DNA from: Tanypteryx hageni
Taxonomy: Eukaryota > Arthropoda > Insecta > Odonata > Petaluridae
Reading direction: 5' to 3'
Length of the DNA: 64,000 nt
Assembly (NCBI GenBank): GCA_028673005.1
Contig: CM054112.1
Location: 28,126,124-28,190,123 of the forward strand
Shown piece after piece: positions 22,986 to 34,376 of this stretch (the stretch's first letter is position 1; each line of letters begins with the position of its first letter). The position numbers were made by a program, and so were the translations under genes. The notes under the pieces are model-generated. The model searched no databases. It was given only the letters and a program-made list of their open reading frames with translations, and was not told the DNA's origin.

Positions 22986-23929
22986 CCTAATTCTAGCAAC
23001 TGGCTATAATTGTGGCATACATCTGCATTTATACGAATACAAAAATAAATTACATTATAATATTAACATAGTAACAGTAAATGATGTTATTTCATTTTCA
23101 TCTGATGATGCTATACAACAACACGTCTACAAGTAGCAGCAACAATCTTAGCAGGGTTTACACGGGGACAATTTTGCAAGGGCTCATTCCAATTGTGAGC
23201 GATGAAGTGTGTGTGTATTTGCAGAGGAAAAGACAAGACAGGATTTTGAAAGTGATGATAAGAACCTAGATGATTTATGAGAAGACAATCGTAGGTGAAA
23301 GAATGCACGTGTAAATGGAACCGTTTCGTCTCATTTGTCATCTGTAATCAAGCGCGTGACTCTTTCTTTCCATACATCGTTTACAGACAAAGTTTTAGTT
23401 AGATGTCAGAACATGAAGATCTTTTGAAAGTGCCAAACAAGAAGATGAGTGTAGGTCCATCCATAGGCGGTAAGTAGGTAAGGCATCACCATAGGGCGGC
23501 ACCTCTCTGGGGGCGGCAAATGAGTTGGTCTCGTAGGCTGATTTAACATAAGGTGCTTTATGGGCTCAAATTGCATTTGTCCTATAACTCATTGTCGTTG
23601 AAAGCAGACAACATATTCATATCTATCAGATATAGGAAAATATACAGAGGGTAAAGTTTAGATGTGAATGCAAAAATCAGTATCAGTGCAAACCTCTAGT
23701 TTCTACTTCCCCAGCGACTGATAATAAAAGGCAGTACTTGGGTTTTTTAATCCTATCGCGCTAAGATTTGGCTTTGACACGCTTCCCAGGGACTCTTTCT
23801 CCGCATTAGCAGTTGCAGGTGCCTCAGCGGGCATTAAACCAGTTTAACTTTGTCTGATTAAAGATCTTCAGTATTTAATTTTCACAGATCGCTTTCTCAA
23901 AATAGTTTCGCGTGCCAAATAAAATGCCT

Positions 23930-24065
23930 TTGTCTAGATCCGGGCTGCGGGCCATAATTTCCCCACTTCTGCTGTACCGTATAGTAATTTTCGACTTATG
24001 CAAATTTGAGTTATACAACAGGTGCTGGAATGCATTCCTTACATAACATGGGGATTGCCTGTTTA
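23930..24065 (-). repeat. Truncated reverse copy of the 38351-39447 element
   Basis: Reverse complemented, this stretch runs parallel to 38360-38470 (…atgtaaggaatgcattcc…, …ttgtataactc…, …acagcagaagtggggaaatt…). Confidence 0.6.
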
Positions 24066-24529
24066 CCACTTTCATGCTGCTTTGTTTTAAAAGCATATTG
24101 TGTTAAAACTTACCGGCGAAGGTGTCATCAATGTAGCCTTCAGAAATGATTTTGTAATAAAAAGCTCTTTAATATTTTAAAACCATCACTTGAAAAGTTT
24201 TTAAATTGTCACTTTATATTACTGGAAAAAATTCAAAAACTAAAATCAAAATTAATGAATCTAGTATCAAAACAAAAAGATGTCAAACACTTTGTATAAC
24301 GATCCTTCAAACAACAACTAAAGAAAAAAATGGCAGAAAGATGGGATGAGAATAATTTGAGGTTAATTTGAAATAGGTACTGTGATCTAACGGTAGATAT
24401 TCTACGTGAAACATTCTGAAAGTAAAAGGAAAAAGAGTCGATTTGAAATAGATGCTGCTATCTATGGTGACATTTAGTACTATGTGAAAAGAAAGAAAAC
24501 AGTTAATGTTTTCATATCATTATATATAG

Positions 24530-24558
24530 ACGTTCCTTACAGAGGAGGAGTAATATAT

Positions 24559-24604
<46 letters not shown>

Positions 24605-24700
24605 AGGATACTAATGTTTAGGCACTTCTAGAAGAGCGGCAGTCTCGAAATTCTACTAGTATGTTATATCCTCCTCCTCTGTAAGGAACATCTATATATG
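24530..24700. repeat. AT microsatellite inside a small inverted repeat
   Basis: gacgttccttacagaggagg (24531 on) and its inverse (to ~24692) flank an AT array at ~24562-24602. A further copy of the cctcctcctctgtaagg block is at ~25470. These sit at the edge of the foldback 24704-26225. Confidence 0.6.
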
Positions 24701-24703
24701 ATA

Positions 24704-26225
24704 CTAGTAGTTGGCGCTTGCATACTGCAAGCATTTCATCTCACCTTGAAAAAACATTCATTTTTCAGAAAGACATTTCATCATCACAAATATTCTTTTA
24801 ATTCTAAACATTTCACTACCGCAGCGATTTTTGTTTTTCCCACATGTAAAAATAATAGTTTAAAACAATCCTCAAATTTTGAAATTTTAAAAATTTTACA
24901 CTATCTTCATTATGGGGTACTATTGCTACATATTTTAGCCAATTTTTAAAGTTGTAGCACTTCTAGAAGTAAATTAATATTTTTTAATTGTTTAAATTTA
25001 AATAATTTCTAACGGCCGTTGCAATTCATATATGGTAAAATTGAAATGTTTATTTGTGCAAATACACAACTTTGTAAAAAATGTGAAAATTTCAGCTTCC
25101 TAGCTCATCCCGTAGTACCTAAACAGTTATCTATTTGTTTAAACTTTAAGAATTTTTATCTGCCAAACAAATTAAAATATCGAAATTTGTATAATCCCTA
25201 TTTCGTTATTTTAGGAATTATACCTATAAAAAAAAATTTCAACTCCGTAGCACATGCGAAAATACATAAACCTTGAAAATTTGTTTAAACAATTGCGAAT
25301 TTTTAGCGGCCGCATTGTTGCACTTTTTCATGATTTTCGTTTTTTCTAGTCGGTTTTCCACAAAATCCTACCTATGAAAAAAATTTCGAATCTCCAGCTC
25401 ATCTGGAAGTGCCTAAACATTAGTATCCTCCTGTTATATGTTATCATTATATATCGACGTATGTTATATCCTCCTCCTCTGTAAGGAACGTCTATATAGA
25501 ATGATGATAGGAGGATACTAATGTTTAGTCACTTCCAGATGAGTTTGAGATTCAAAATTTTTTTCTTAGGCAGGATTTTGTGCAAAACCGACTAGAAAAA
25601 ACGAAAATCTTGAAAAAGTTCAACAATGCCGCCGCTAAAAATTCGAAATTGTTTAAACAAATTTTCAAGGTTTATGTATTTCCGAATGTGCTACGGAGCT
25701 GAAATTATATTATTAGGAATTTATAAAAAAACGAAATAGGGATTATACAAATTTTGATATTTTAATTTGTTTGGCAGTTAAAAATTCTTCAAGTTTAAAC
25801 AAATAGGTTATACATACTACCGGGGGAGATAGGGAGCTGAAATTTTTAAGTAATTTAGATCTTAGTCTGTATAAACGAATAAACATTTCAATGTCTGCAT
25901 GATATTGTTATTGTGACTGTTAAAAATTATTTGATTTTAAACAATTAAATGTTATTTCACTTCTAAATCTGGTACAACTTAAAAATTTGGCAGAAATGTG
26001 TGGCATTATTACCCGAATGTGGAAAAATTATCATATTCTTAAAATTGCAGATATTAGTGTTTGTTTTCCTCCATTATTATTCCATAAGGATAAAACGAAA
26101 ATCGGTGCAGAGGAGAAATCTTATGAATTAACGAAATATTTCCAATGATGAAATATCTCTCTAAAAAATGAATGTTTTTTCAAAGTGAGATGAAATGCTT
26201 GCAGTATGCAAGCACCTTCTACTAG
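24704..26225. mobile_element. 1.5-kb foldback with Helitron-like tips
   Basis: Two ~730-bp arms (24704-25440 and 25505-26225) are inverted copies of each other with many mismatches, around a short centre near 25470. At the right tip a 17-nt hairpin (gcttgcagtatgcaagc, 26197-26213) is followed 8 nt later by CTAG and T. The left tip is the mirror image (hairpin 24716-24732, CTAG 24704-24707). Hairpin plus CTRR before T is the Helitron 3' signature, here on both sides. No coding. Confidence 0.65.
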
Positions 26226-26227
26226 TA

Positions 26228-27309
26228 TCATCATATAAATAAAAGTAAATTTGTATTTGTTTGTGTGTTAATGCTGTAACTCCAAAACCAAGAGATCTAG
26301 AAAGCTGAAACTTGGCATGCATACTTAGGAAAACCTGAGGGTGTGCCTCGGACATTTTTTTTTATTTTTCATTTAACGGGTTGTTTTTACCCCATCTTTC
26401 TCCCATAAGAAAAGCATGGGAAAGGAAGTTCAATCAGTGCAGGGCTTTATAAAATTGCATTTTAAAATTATTTAAAATTGAGATATGAACTCGGGGCTTG
26501 AACAGTTCTATGTATAAAAGAATAAGTTTTCTTATTTTTGAAAGCAGAATTCGAATACATATTGAATTAGCATAATTATTAACTTTTATCGTGGAAAAAA
26601 GGGAATATTTTACGGTTTTCAACAATGGAAAATGTTAATTGCCATGGTTGCGAGCTTAATGCTTTTCAATGGGAACAGATACACGAAATGTTACAATCGT
26701 GTCTAATTTATGCTATTAAGGGGAATCAGTGATGTCATAATGAATTATTTATTGTGTTCGATTTGTATTTTATAACAATTGACATTCAAATGAGTAATTC
26801 TCCGACTGTAATTTCTTAGCAAAAGAAAAAAAAATTTAAATTTGTAATATTAATAAAATGTTTGCGTTGTTGCTACACTGTTTATAGAAACATGACATTA
26901 TCATAATTTAAAATGACGCGCATATACTTTCCTTTAAGCACAGCTGCAAAAGAGTTTTCGTGTTTCACTGTTTTATTAATTCGTATTTAGTTTCAAGGAC
27001 TAAAATCGAATATATATAGTTGTTTGTTTTTAACAGTTTGGTTGGTTGGTTCTTATTCACATAAGTAAGACTGTTTCTTTGACATAACAACAGGAAAAAC
27101 TTACACAGGTAAAGTTGCACATCTTGATTTGATTTTATTTTGCACGAGAAACGTAGTATATCCTGAAGCTCTATACTAATAAACATTACAGATATTTAAA
27201 AAAATAATTGCCGTAAGCACAATAAAATAAATTAATATTCATGTTATTTTAATTAGGTCATTTTTACACTGCTCTGGGTCCCGGGCAATGCCGGGTAACC
27301 TATCACTAG
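26228..27309 (+). mobile_element. Non-autonomous Helitron
   Basis: Starts with TC (atcatcatataaataaaag), directly after the foldback. The 3' end has a cccgggcaatgccggg hairpin (27280-27295), then taacctatcaCTAG|T at 27306-27309. Early text (aaaccaagagatctagaaagctgaaacttgg...) is Helitron-like in insects. No Rep/helicase. Confidence 0.7.
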
Positions 27310-27344
27310 TTATAAATAGCTGCTTCTTACATATATAGGATATA

Positions 27345-27378
<34 letters not shown>

Positions 27379-27382
<4 letters not shown>

Positions 27383-28508
27383 TATAAAACCTAAGGTACT
27401 TCTAGAAGGGCTACAGAGCTGAAATATGGCGTGAAGATAGGTCATTGAGTACAACCTCTGGAAAAAATCTGAAATCCCGGAAAACGTTATATTTAAGGGG
27501 TATTTTTAACCCCAATTTCCCATTTTAAACACCCATAAAGAAAGCATTGAAAATGGTGTAGGGCTATATAAAATTGCTTTTTTTAAATTATTTACAACTA
27601 AGATACAATGTCGGGACCATACTGTGGATGAAAGAATGAAATTTATTTTTCTTGAAGGTAGAATTCAAATCCATGCTGAATTTGTATAAAAATTTGATTT
27701 TAATCATAAAATTTGAAGTTTTTTGGTTTTCAACAATGAAAAATATTAACTACCATAGCAACGATTCTAATGCCTTTCAATGGGAATTGATTTTCCATGT
27801 TTCAAGGATATTGATTTAATGTTTAGACTGCATTATATTCCATTTGATTTCAGACAAAAACGTGATAATTTTAAATTATTTTTTGTCCGGATACGTATTA
27901 AAAGGCATTGATAATGATGCCATAATCCTAACACAAAATATTCAAATTTTTTCATAAATTTTAGTGTAACACATAGGCTATTGTCTTAATGATGATTATA
28001 GTCATTGCTGAAATAAGGCGATCTGAGCCATGAAACTCTAAATTCAAAAAGTTGGATGCGAGCCAATTGCCAGAGAATTTAGAAATTCCAGATAGTATTA
28101 ATTTCGCGGAAAATGAAAATTATTGTCTTTTTTATATATCATTATACCATTGATTTTAAACTATGATGTAAACTTATGATGATGTCATTATACTAACACA
28201 CGGAATTTAGAAAAACGTGAAAAGTATTTTAATGTTGTGTTTCGTAGTTTTTTGAGAAATCTTTCCATAATTCAAGAGCATTGATATGTTTTTCATGGGA
28301 ATCAATGGACTATATTACATAATATTGTTAATGTCAATCAACTAGGTAAACATATGGTGACGTCTTAATCCAAGCACAAAATATTCTATTTATATCTATA
28401 TTTTTTTGTCATACATATTCGTAGTAAATAGCTTGCTTCGGAGATCGCATTGGTTTATTTTTGTGTTTAAATCTTGGTGTATGGTGATGCAGTATGCAAG
28501 CACCGACA
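27379..28508 (+). mobile_element. Second Helitron-like unit
   Basis: Begins tcatataaaacctaagg after an AT array. It contains text shared with the previous unit (…tttcaatgggaa…, …cttctagaagggctac…). It ends with a gcagtatgcaagc-type stem and aactCTCG|T, a slightly off-consensus CTRR. Flanked by a ~35-bp direct repeat (27310-27345 and 28515-28550; ttataaatagctgcttctta). Confidence 0.45.
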
Positions 28509-28544
28509 ACTCGTCATTATAAATAGCTGCTTCTTAGATATATA

Positions 28545-31500
28545 TGATATTGCAGGGGCGGCTCTTACCTTGGGCATAGTGGGGTCCATCCCCACCTGAA
28601 CTTGAAAAGCCAAAAATCATTGTTTTTCATCTTAATTGTGACATGTAACAAGTCTCCATAGATATATATTATAACTGCTGTGTCTGCCTGCTTTGAAGCC
28701 TCCTCAAGGTCACTTTCTCTCTCCCTGCTCGTCCTCCCCCTCCCTCCTTCACACGCACTCGTCGTCATCCCGAGCCTTCCTGATGGGCTGACGGGGATGA
28801 CTGAGAGCCATCCCCAAGAATGCAAAGATTTGGGCGATGTTGTTTGTGTTTCACCAATCGAGACTCCTCAGCACCCATAAAGTATGCATAAATGCACATG
28901 CGCAGAATACCTCAGTGGGGATACCGCTGGCTATCCCTTCGCTCACAGAGAGAGGCATGTGGACAAAGTACCATTTCTAGCTACTAGGAGGTGTTCTGTC
29001 GCTCCCTCACTCTCTCTCTCAGGATGAAGTACCATTTCTAGGTATTTAGAGGTGTTACTGTCGCTCTCTCTCTCTCTCTCTCTCGTTGAAGAGCCTGTCC
29101 TGTGATTTAGCTAGTGAAGTGAGTGTTTATAGCATAACTGTGTGATTAAACCCTCATTTTTACAATGAACGAAGCAGATTTTTTATTGAAAAACAAGTTC
29201 AGTGCAATGACTTTTGAACAAAAATTGGAAGTGAAACATTTAGGACCACATCAACCTGTTGACTTTGTTCTTGTCAACAATAAACGTGAATTGGACAAAC
29301 CTAAAGGCAAGTTGACATTTCAGCACGAATGCTTTCGCAGAAAAACGTGGTTGACTGAAAAGTCTGTACTGTTTTCCATATTTACTTTTTGGTGGTGATA
29401 CTGTGTGGACGAATTCAGGGTACAGAGACTGAAAGCATTTGTCTGAAAGACTCACAAAACACGAAAGCTCAGTATCTCATATGTTTCGCAGCAACTTCTT
29501 GGAAAAATGCGAAATGCTGTTTCGCTGCAACTTCTTGGAAAATTCAATATAATTGAAAAGTTGGATACTGCATACCAACATGAGCTTCAACATCACAACC
29601 AAGAGGTTGATAAAAACACATACGTTTTATCAAAGATTGTTTCAGCGCTAAAACTGGGTGGTTCGTGTGTAGTAGGTATCCGAGGACATGATGAGTCATC
29701 TGAATCTTTAAAGCTGGGAGCTTTCCGGTCAGTATTTTAAATGTTATGTGAGGACGATCTAGAACTGAGAAATCATTATGATAACTTGCCTGCATTTAAG
29801 GGGACTTCAAAAACTATACAGAATGATCTACTGGCTTGCATGTACATTATTTATAGAGACCATATCAAGGGTGAAATTGAAAGAGCTAACTATGTTTCAA
29901 TTCAGGCTGACGAAATGACTGACATGTCTTGTAAATCACAATTGGTCATAATATTGCACTATATGTTAGAGAACGGCATTATTGTTGAACACTTCATGAA
30001 GTACTCAGAAGTGAAAGAAAAAATGGCTGTTGGTTTGGCAACAACAATTAAATCTGTTCTTCATGAATGTGAAGTGCATAAACATCAACTAATTGCTCAA
30101 ACGTGTGACGGTGCAGCAGTAATGAAGGGTAGATTGAACGAAGTACAGGCACTGATAAAAGAAGAATTCCCTCTTGCACATTTTGTGCACTGTTATACTC
30201 ACCAATTAAACCTCATAATGCAGCAACTTTGTTCCACGACACACAGAATTGAAAATATTTTTTGCACATTGGTCTGCGTTCCAGTCGTTTCTTTCTGCTT
30301 CACCGAAGCATGCTGCTCACCTTGACGAAGTAGTGAAGAGGAGGATGATGAGAGCCAGTGCAACACGGTGGAATTTCAAAGGAAGAACTGTAAATAGTGT
30401 TTATGAAAACTTGGAGAAGTTAAGAGAGTGTATGGAAAATTTTAAGGAAGAATCAGGGTGGGGTTCAGTAACCATTAATGAGTCATATGGACTACATAAT
30501 ATTTTGAATGATGGACAGTTTTGTCGCCTTCTTTCTTTCTTTGCCCTCATCATGCCAGAAGTGGATATACTGTACAAAAAACTACAGAAGAGAAATATAG
30601 ACAGTACAACTGTGAACTCTGCAATAGCAGATTTCAAAAATGTGATAGCAACTATCCGGGAGCGGGCCGATGACTTGGCAACTCTTTACAAAGACAATAC
30701 AGCAGACCCTTCAGCCAAGAAAAGAAAAGTTACACTAACAGACCTGAGACGAGTTATGAAGGAAGCTTGTGATACAATAGTTGTCCATGCCGAAGACAGA
30801 TTTTCATGTAGTGACCACCTAATTGCCGCCAAACTGGTTGATACGAAGTCGTTTAAAGAATATGTGATATTTTCCTGACGATAAATTAAATACGGCAGTC
30901 GAATATTATCCGATTTTAGATAAAAATAAACTGAAGACAGAGCTCTGTATTTTGTATGGACACACATCTCATAAGTGGTATAATATCAGCAACATCACTG
31001 TTGCATTCCTTAGAACTAAACAAAGAAATTTTCAGTGAAACGATGAAACTCGTTGAAATTATTATCACAACACCCATGACAATATCTGAATCAGAAAGGT
31101 GTTTCTCTACATTGAAGCATCTGAAAACTTACTTGAGGAACACGATAAGCGAAGAACAACTCAACGCTCTATCGATGCTATCAATAGAGAACGAACTAGT
31201 AAAATCTATCCCAGACTTCAACACCAAAGTCATTGAGCTTTTTGCAAGGCTGAAGAACAGGCGGGAACATTTTTTTTACAAGACACTGTCAGACGCTGGA
31301 AAGAAAAAGGCACATCTGTAAAAGGTAATTCACTACGAGTAATTATGAATTTCAGATGAATTGTCATTTTTTCTGTTTTTCAACATATAGCAACTAAATA
31401 TTCTTGTATTGTTAGTGTCACCTTGATGATGAATAACCAATACTGTTCTTCTTATGTCCGATATTGTTGTCTTAAACCCTCATTGTGTTATATGCACACG

Positions 31501-31584
31501 CATAGAGACACTCAAGTCTACTACAAATTTTTCTGTAGATATCCCCTCCAGCTAAAAAGCATTAGAGCCGCCACTGTGATATAG
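28545..31584 (+). mobile_element. hAT element with 8-bp TSD
   Basis: A 3,024-bp element (28553-31576) with ends caggggcggctct and, reverse complemented, cagtggcggctct. TSDs are TGATATTG (28545-28552) and TGATATAG (31577-31584), 7/8 identical. It carries a near-complete but disrupted transposase. Inserted in AT-repeat-like sequence. Confidence 0.9.
29165..31321 (+). pseudogene. hAT transposase (TTF-domain/ZMYM1-like), decayed
   Basis: The order of parts fits a TTF-zinc-finger hAT transposase. First is an N-terminal ~70-residue segment ending HECFRRKTWLT, then a TTF block (GGDTVWTNSGYRD, KHLSERLTKHESS) with a frameshift at a T-run (~29390) and a TGA in place of Trp. A 36-bp direct duplication starts at 29483 and 29519. 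The core 29507-30325 includes IRGHDESSES, VSIQADEMTD (first catalytic Asp), CDGAAVMKG and HCYTHQLNLIMQ. A frameshift near 30290 leads to ATRWNFKGRTVNSVYEN and a long helical insert, a stop follows at ~30878, and the C-terminal hAT dimerisation domain (MTISESERCFSTLKHLKTYLRNT) ends at 31321. Full-length layout but several lesions, so inactive. Confidence 0.85.
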
Positions 31585-31599
31585 GATATATATATATAT

Positions 31600-31823
31600 A
31601 TATCCTATATACTCTTACTCTTTTGCTGAAGAAGGGCATACATAGGCCCGATAAGCTTGCGTTTTATGTGTGTGCGTGTTTATTTACGTGTGTCTCTTCG
31701 ATGCCCCCAGCAGCCTGCCAACTTGTTCCTCAACTTGGTAAGTGTCCGCTGGGCTTCCTTCAACACCTTGTTGCCACCCTACCCACCTACCTACCCACCC
31801 TACCTTTCCTTTTCCTGAAGTTA

Positions 31824-31830
<7 letters not shown>
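31600..31830 (+). repeat. Diverged Penelope-like terminal repeat (pLTR)
   Basis: Shares order and key words with the pLTRs at 32080-32255 and 46640-46840: ctgaagaaggg, aagcttgcgtttt, acgtgtgtctcttcga, cctcaacttggtaagtgt, ctgggcttcct, caacaccttgttg. The hammerhead-like core is damaged (gataagctt instead of gaaagctt). It continues to 'ccttttcctgaagttaataa' and an AT array. Confidence 0.65.
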
Positions 31831-31865
<35 letters not shown>

Positions 31866-32040
31866 CAGCTTACGGAAAAGGAAAGGTAAAATGGATATAT
31901 GGAAGTCAACAAGGTGTTGGGATGAGGAAACCCAGTGAACACTCACCAATCAGACGACGTCAGGTTGGCGAGGTCCCGGGGATGTCGAAGCGACACACGT
32001 AAAAGAACACTAAAACACAGAAACATCACAAACGTAGAAG

Positions 32041-32065
32041 CTTTTGGAACTACTCCTTCATCAGC
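32041..32065 (-). ncRNA. Hammerhead-like core, mutated (left arm)
   Basis: Reverse complement: CTGATGA-A-GGA-GTAGT-TCC then AAAA instead of GAAA before GCTT. The G-to-A change in the invariant GAAA would be expected to abolish cleavage. Confidence 0.45.
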
Positions 32066-32083
32066 AACAGTTCTCTCTCTGTT

Positions 32084-32116
32084 GCTGATGAAGGAGTAGT
32101 TCCGAAAGCTTCTACG
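32084..32116 (+). ncRNA. Hammerhead-like ribozyme motif (right arm)
   Basis: CTGATGA, one A, stem II GGA/TCC with loop GTAGT, then GAAA followed by GCTT. The AGCT after GAA could act as the minimal palindromic stem III with T as the cleavage-site base. The next bases CTAC pair partly with GTTG before the core (stem I). Penelope-like pLTRs are known to carry hammerheads of this minimal kind. Activity is inference. Confidence 0.5.
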
Positions 32117-32248
32117 TTTGTGATGTTTCTGTGTTTTAGTGTTCTTTTACGTGTGTCGCTTCGACATCCCCGGGGCCTCGCCAACCTGAAGTCGTCTGAT
32201 TGGTGAGTGTTCACTGGGTTTCCTCATCCCAAAACCTTGTTGACTTCC

Positions 32249-32275
<27 letters not shown>

Positions 32276-32283
<8 letters not shown>

Positions 32284-34313
32284 ACAATACGGAAAAAGAA
32301 ATATGATAAAATAAATGCAAAGAGAGGTTGAGAGGGATAGGAACACAGTGAACACTTACCATATGGTGGTGGACATCCACAGCGATAGAGGAAGGCTTGT
32401 AATTTGGAGCTTTTGGGCAACACACGCCCTTCTTCAGCGAGAGAAAAACGAAGACTAAAATAAGCGTAACACTGGAGGTAGGGGTTCGGGAAAAGAGGGG
32501 TAAGGGGAAGGGGAAAGGAAAAAACGGGTGATTGGAGTGGGAGTGTTAGCGAAGGTTTAAACCTGGTAAGGAGAGAGAGCGGAGGATGTCAATATGGGCT
32601 AGTTCCCATTGACGGAGTTGTGGCTCGGGGAAACTACTTGGAAGAGCACGAATAGTTTTTACTGTGAAGCAGCTATTGAAGGGAAGGGAGTGGGTTAACG
32701 CATGGTCGGCCACCGGAAGGGGGCGCCTAAGAGAGATGCTATTCCGATGGCCGTTCATGCAGATGTTAAGGGGTGTGGTTGTGAGGCCTACGTAGAACGC
32801 AGGCCATTGTGTGCAGGTAAAAAGATATATTACGTTTTTGGAGGTACAAGTGCTGCGGGATAAGATAAGATAGGAGATTCAGGTAACGGGGCTGGTAAAT
32901 GAGGAAGAAGTATCTAAGATGGGGCAAGTGAGGCAACGTGGTCTTTTACAAGGGGAGGACCCTGCGGGGGAAGGTGGAAGACCGGTGGGGAGTTCCTTGC
33001 GCCATAGCAGGTCGCCAAGATTCCTAGGTCGGCGGAGGGATATCATAGGGGGCTTAGGGAAGAGTAGCGTAGTTGTGGGTGTGTTAAGGAGAATTGGATG
33101 GGTGGCCGCGAGGATGTTATTTAGGCCTTCATGCAGCCCCGGGTGAAAGGTTGTGGTGAGAGTCAGAGGGACTTCTGTCTTTGAGGGTGGGTTCAAGATT
33201 GGTAAGTGTCTGGAGGGGGTGGAGACGGCGCGATATATTTCATTGCGGACTAAGTCGGCAGGGTATCCTCGATTGAGGAAAGCCTCAAGGAGTAAGACGC
33301 AATAATCGGATAGCGAGGTGCTATCCGAGCAGATTCTAAGGCCACGCCTGGCAAGGGAGTATGGAAGAGATTTCTTTGTGTGTTGTGGGTGGCAGCTGGT
33401 GAAGTGGAGGTATTGTAGGTGGTTGGTATCTTTAATGTGCACCAAGGTGCCAATGCGTCTATTACGGAGAAGGAGGTTAGCGTCAAGGAACGTGGAGTGT
33501 GTTGTGGAAGAGTGATGAGTGAAAGAGAGGGTGGGATGGGTGGAAACTCTCTGAATGAAGGAATTAAGGGATACCGCCCCATCGGTCCACAGAAAAAATA
33601 TATCGTCGATGAAGCGGAGCCAGAGGAGGGGCTTTTGGGGAGAAGATTCAAGGAGCTGGGATTCCCATTCACCCAGGAAGCAGTTGGCGTAGGAGGGAGC
33701 CATCCGAGTGCCCATTGCGGTTCCTTTAATTTGGATGAAATGGTGCCCTCCGAACGCGAAGTTGTTTTTGGTGAGAACCATTTCCGCCAGTGAAGTGAGG
33801 AAGGCAGTAGAAGGTTTCTTCTCTACAGACCTGTTGTCAAAGCAGGTTCGAAGAGCAGCAAGTCCATCGGTGTGGGGTATATTGGTGTAAAGGGAGCAAA
33901 CATCTAAGGTAACCATGATGGTGTTTGATGGGAGTGGGTGCTGGAGTGCTTTTAGGCATTTGAGAAAGTGGTTAGTGTCTTGGACGAAGGAGGGAAACTG
34001 TTGGACGAGAGGCTTTAGGTGATGATCGACGAAGGTGGAGATTCGCTCAGTTGGCGAGTTGAAGCTTGCGACGATCGGGCGACCTGGATTTCCGGGTTTA
34101 TGGATTTTGGGAAGGAGGTAAAAGTTGGGGGTATGGGGGTTAGGGGGCACGAGTAGAGCGGTTGCATTCTCGGATAGTCCTTCATGTGTTCCCGCTGTGT
34201 GAAGGAAAGTGGAAATATCGGAGGCGTGGCGGTTAGTGGGATTAGAGGTGAGGGGGCGGTAGGATGATTGGTCGGAGAGTTGGCGAAGAGCCTCTTTGTA
34301 ACTCGGAAGAGTT
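32276..34313 (-). mobile_element. Penelope-like element, second family, 5'-truncated
   Basis: A different, older family from that at 40919-46856. It has its own pLTR at 32276-32545 (ctgaagaagggc...gcccaaaagct at 32410-32441, damaged core; ends ttttccgtattgttatgtg) and a broken RT/GIY-YIG gene. It is truncated near 34313, where LINE sequence begins. Confidence 0.8.
32546..34313 (-). pseudogene. Penelope-like RT/GIY-YIG gene, two stops, N-terminus lost
   Basis: One frame runs from ~34306 to 32546 with only an in-frame TGA at 32879-32881 (and another at ~34306, near the truncation). Visible: FYLLPKIHKPG, GRPIVASFNSP, motif A TLDVCSLYTNIPH, GTAMGTRMAPSYANC, motif C RFIDDIFFLW, FLDANLLL, the Cys motif CKRPRCLTCP, then after the TGA VIYLFTCTQWPAFYVGL and MNGHRNS of the GIY-YIG domain. 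About 340 N-terminal residues are missing compared with the intact copy at 41226-44015. Catalytic Asp residues persist, so decay is recent or slow. Confidence 0.85.
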
Positions 34314-34376
34314 CACGGTAGTTTACTCTTGAGGAAATAGTGGGGAAGGGGAGTAGCTCTTGTACTTAGGAAAGAT

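Larger units (their letters stand above)
31864..32255. mobile_element. Head-to-head solo pLTR palindrome
   Basis: Two ~172-bp inverted arms (about 31899-32070 and 32081-32252), nearly identical, meet at gttctctctctg near 32075. Each arm is the terminal repeat of the same Penelope-like family as 40919-46856. The left copy also keeps ~35 bp beyond (acggaaaaggaaaggtaaaa). No RT gene lies between them, and (AT)n tracts lie on both outer sides. Confidence 0.85.
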
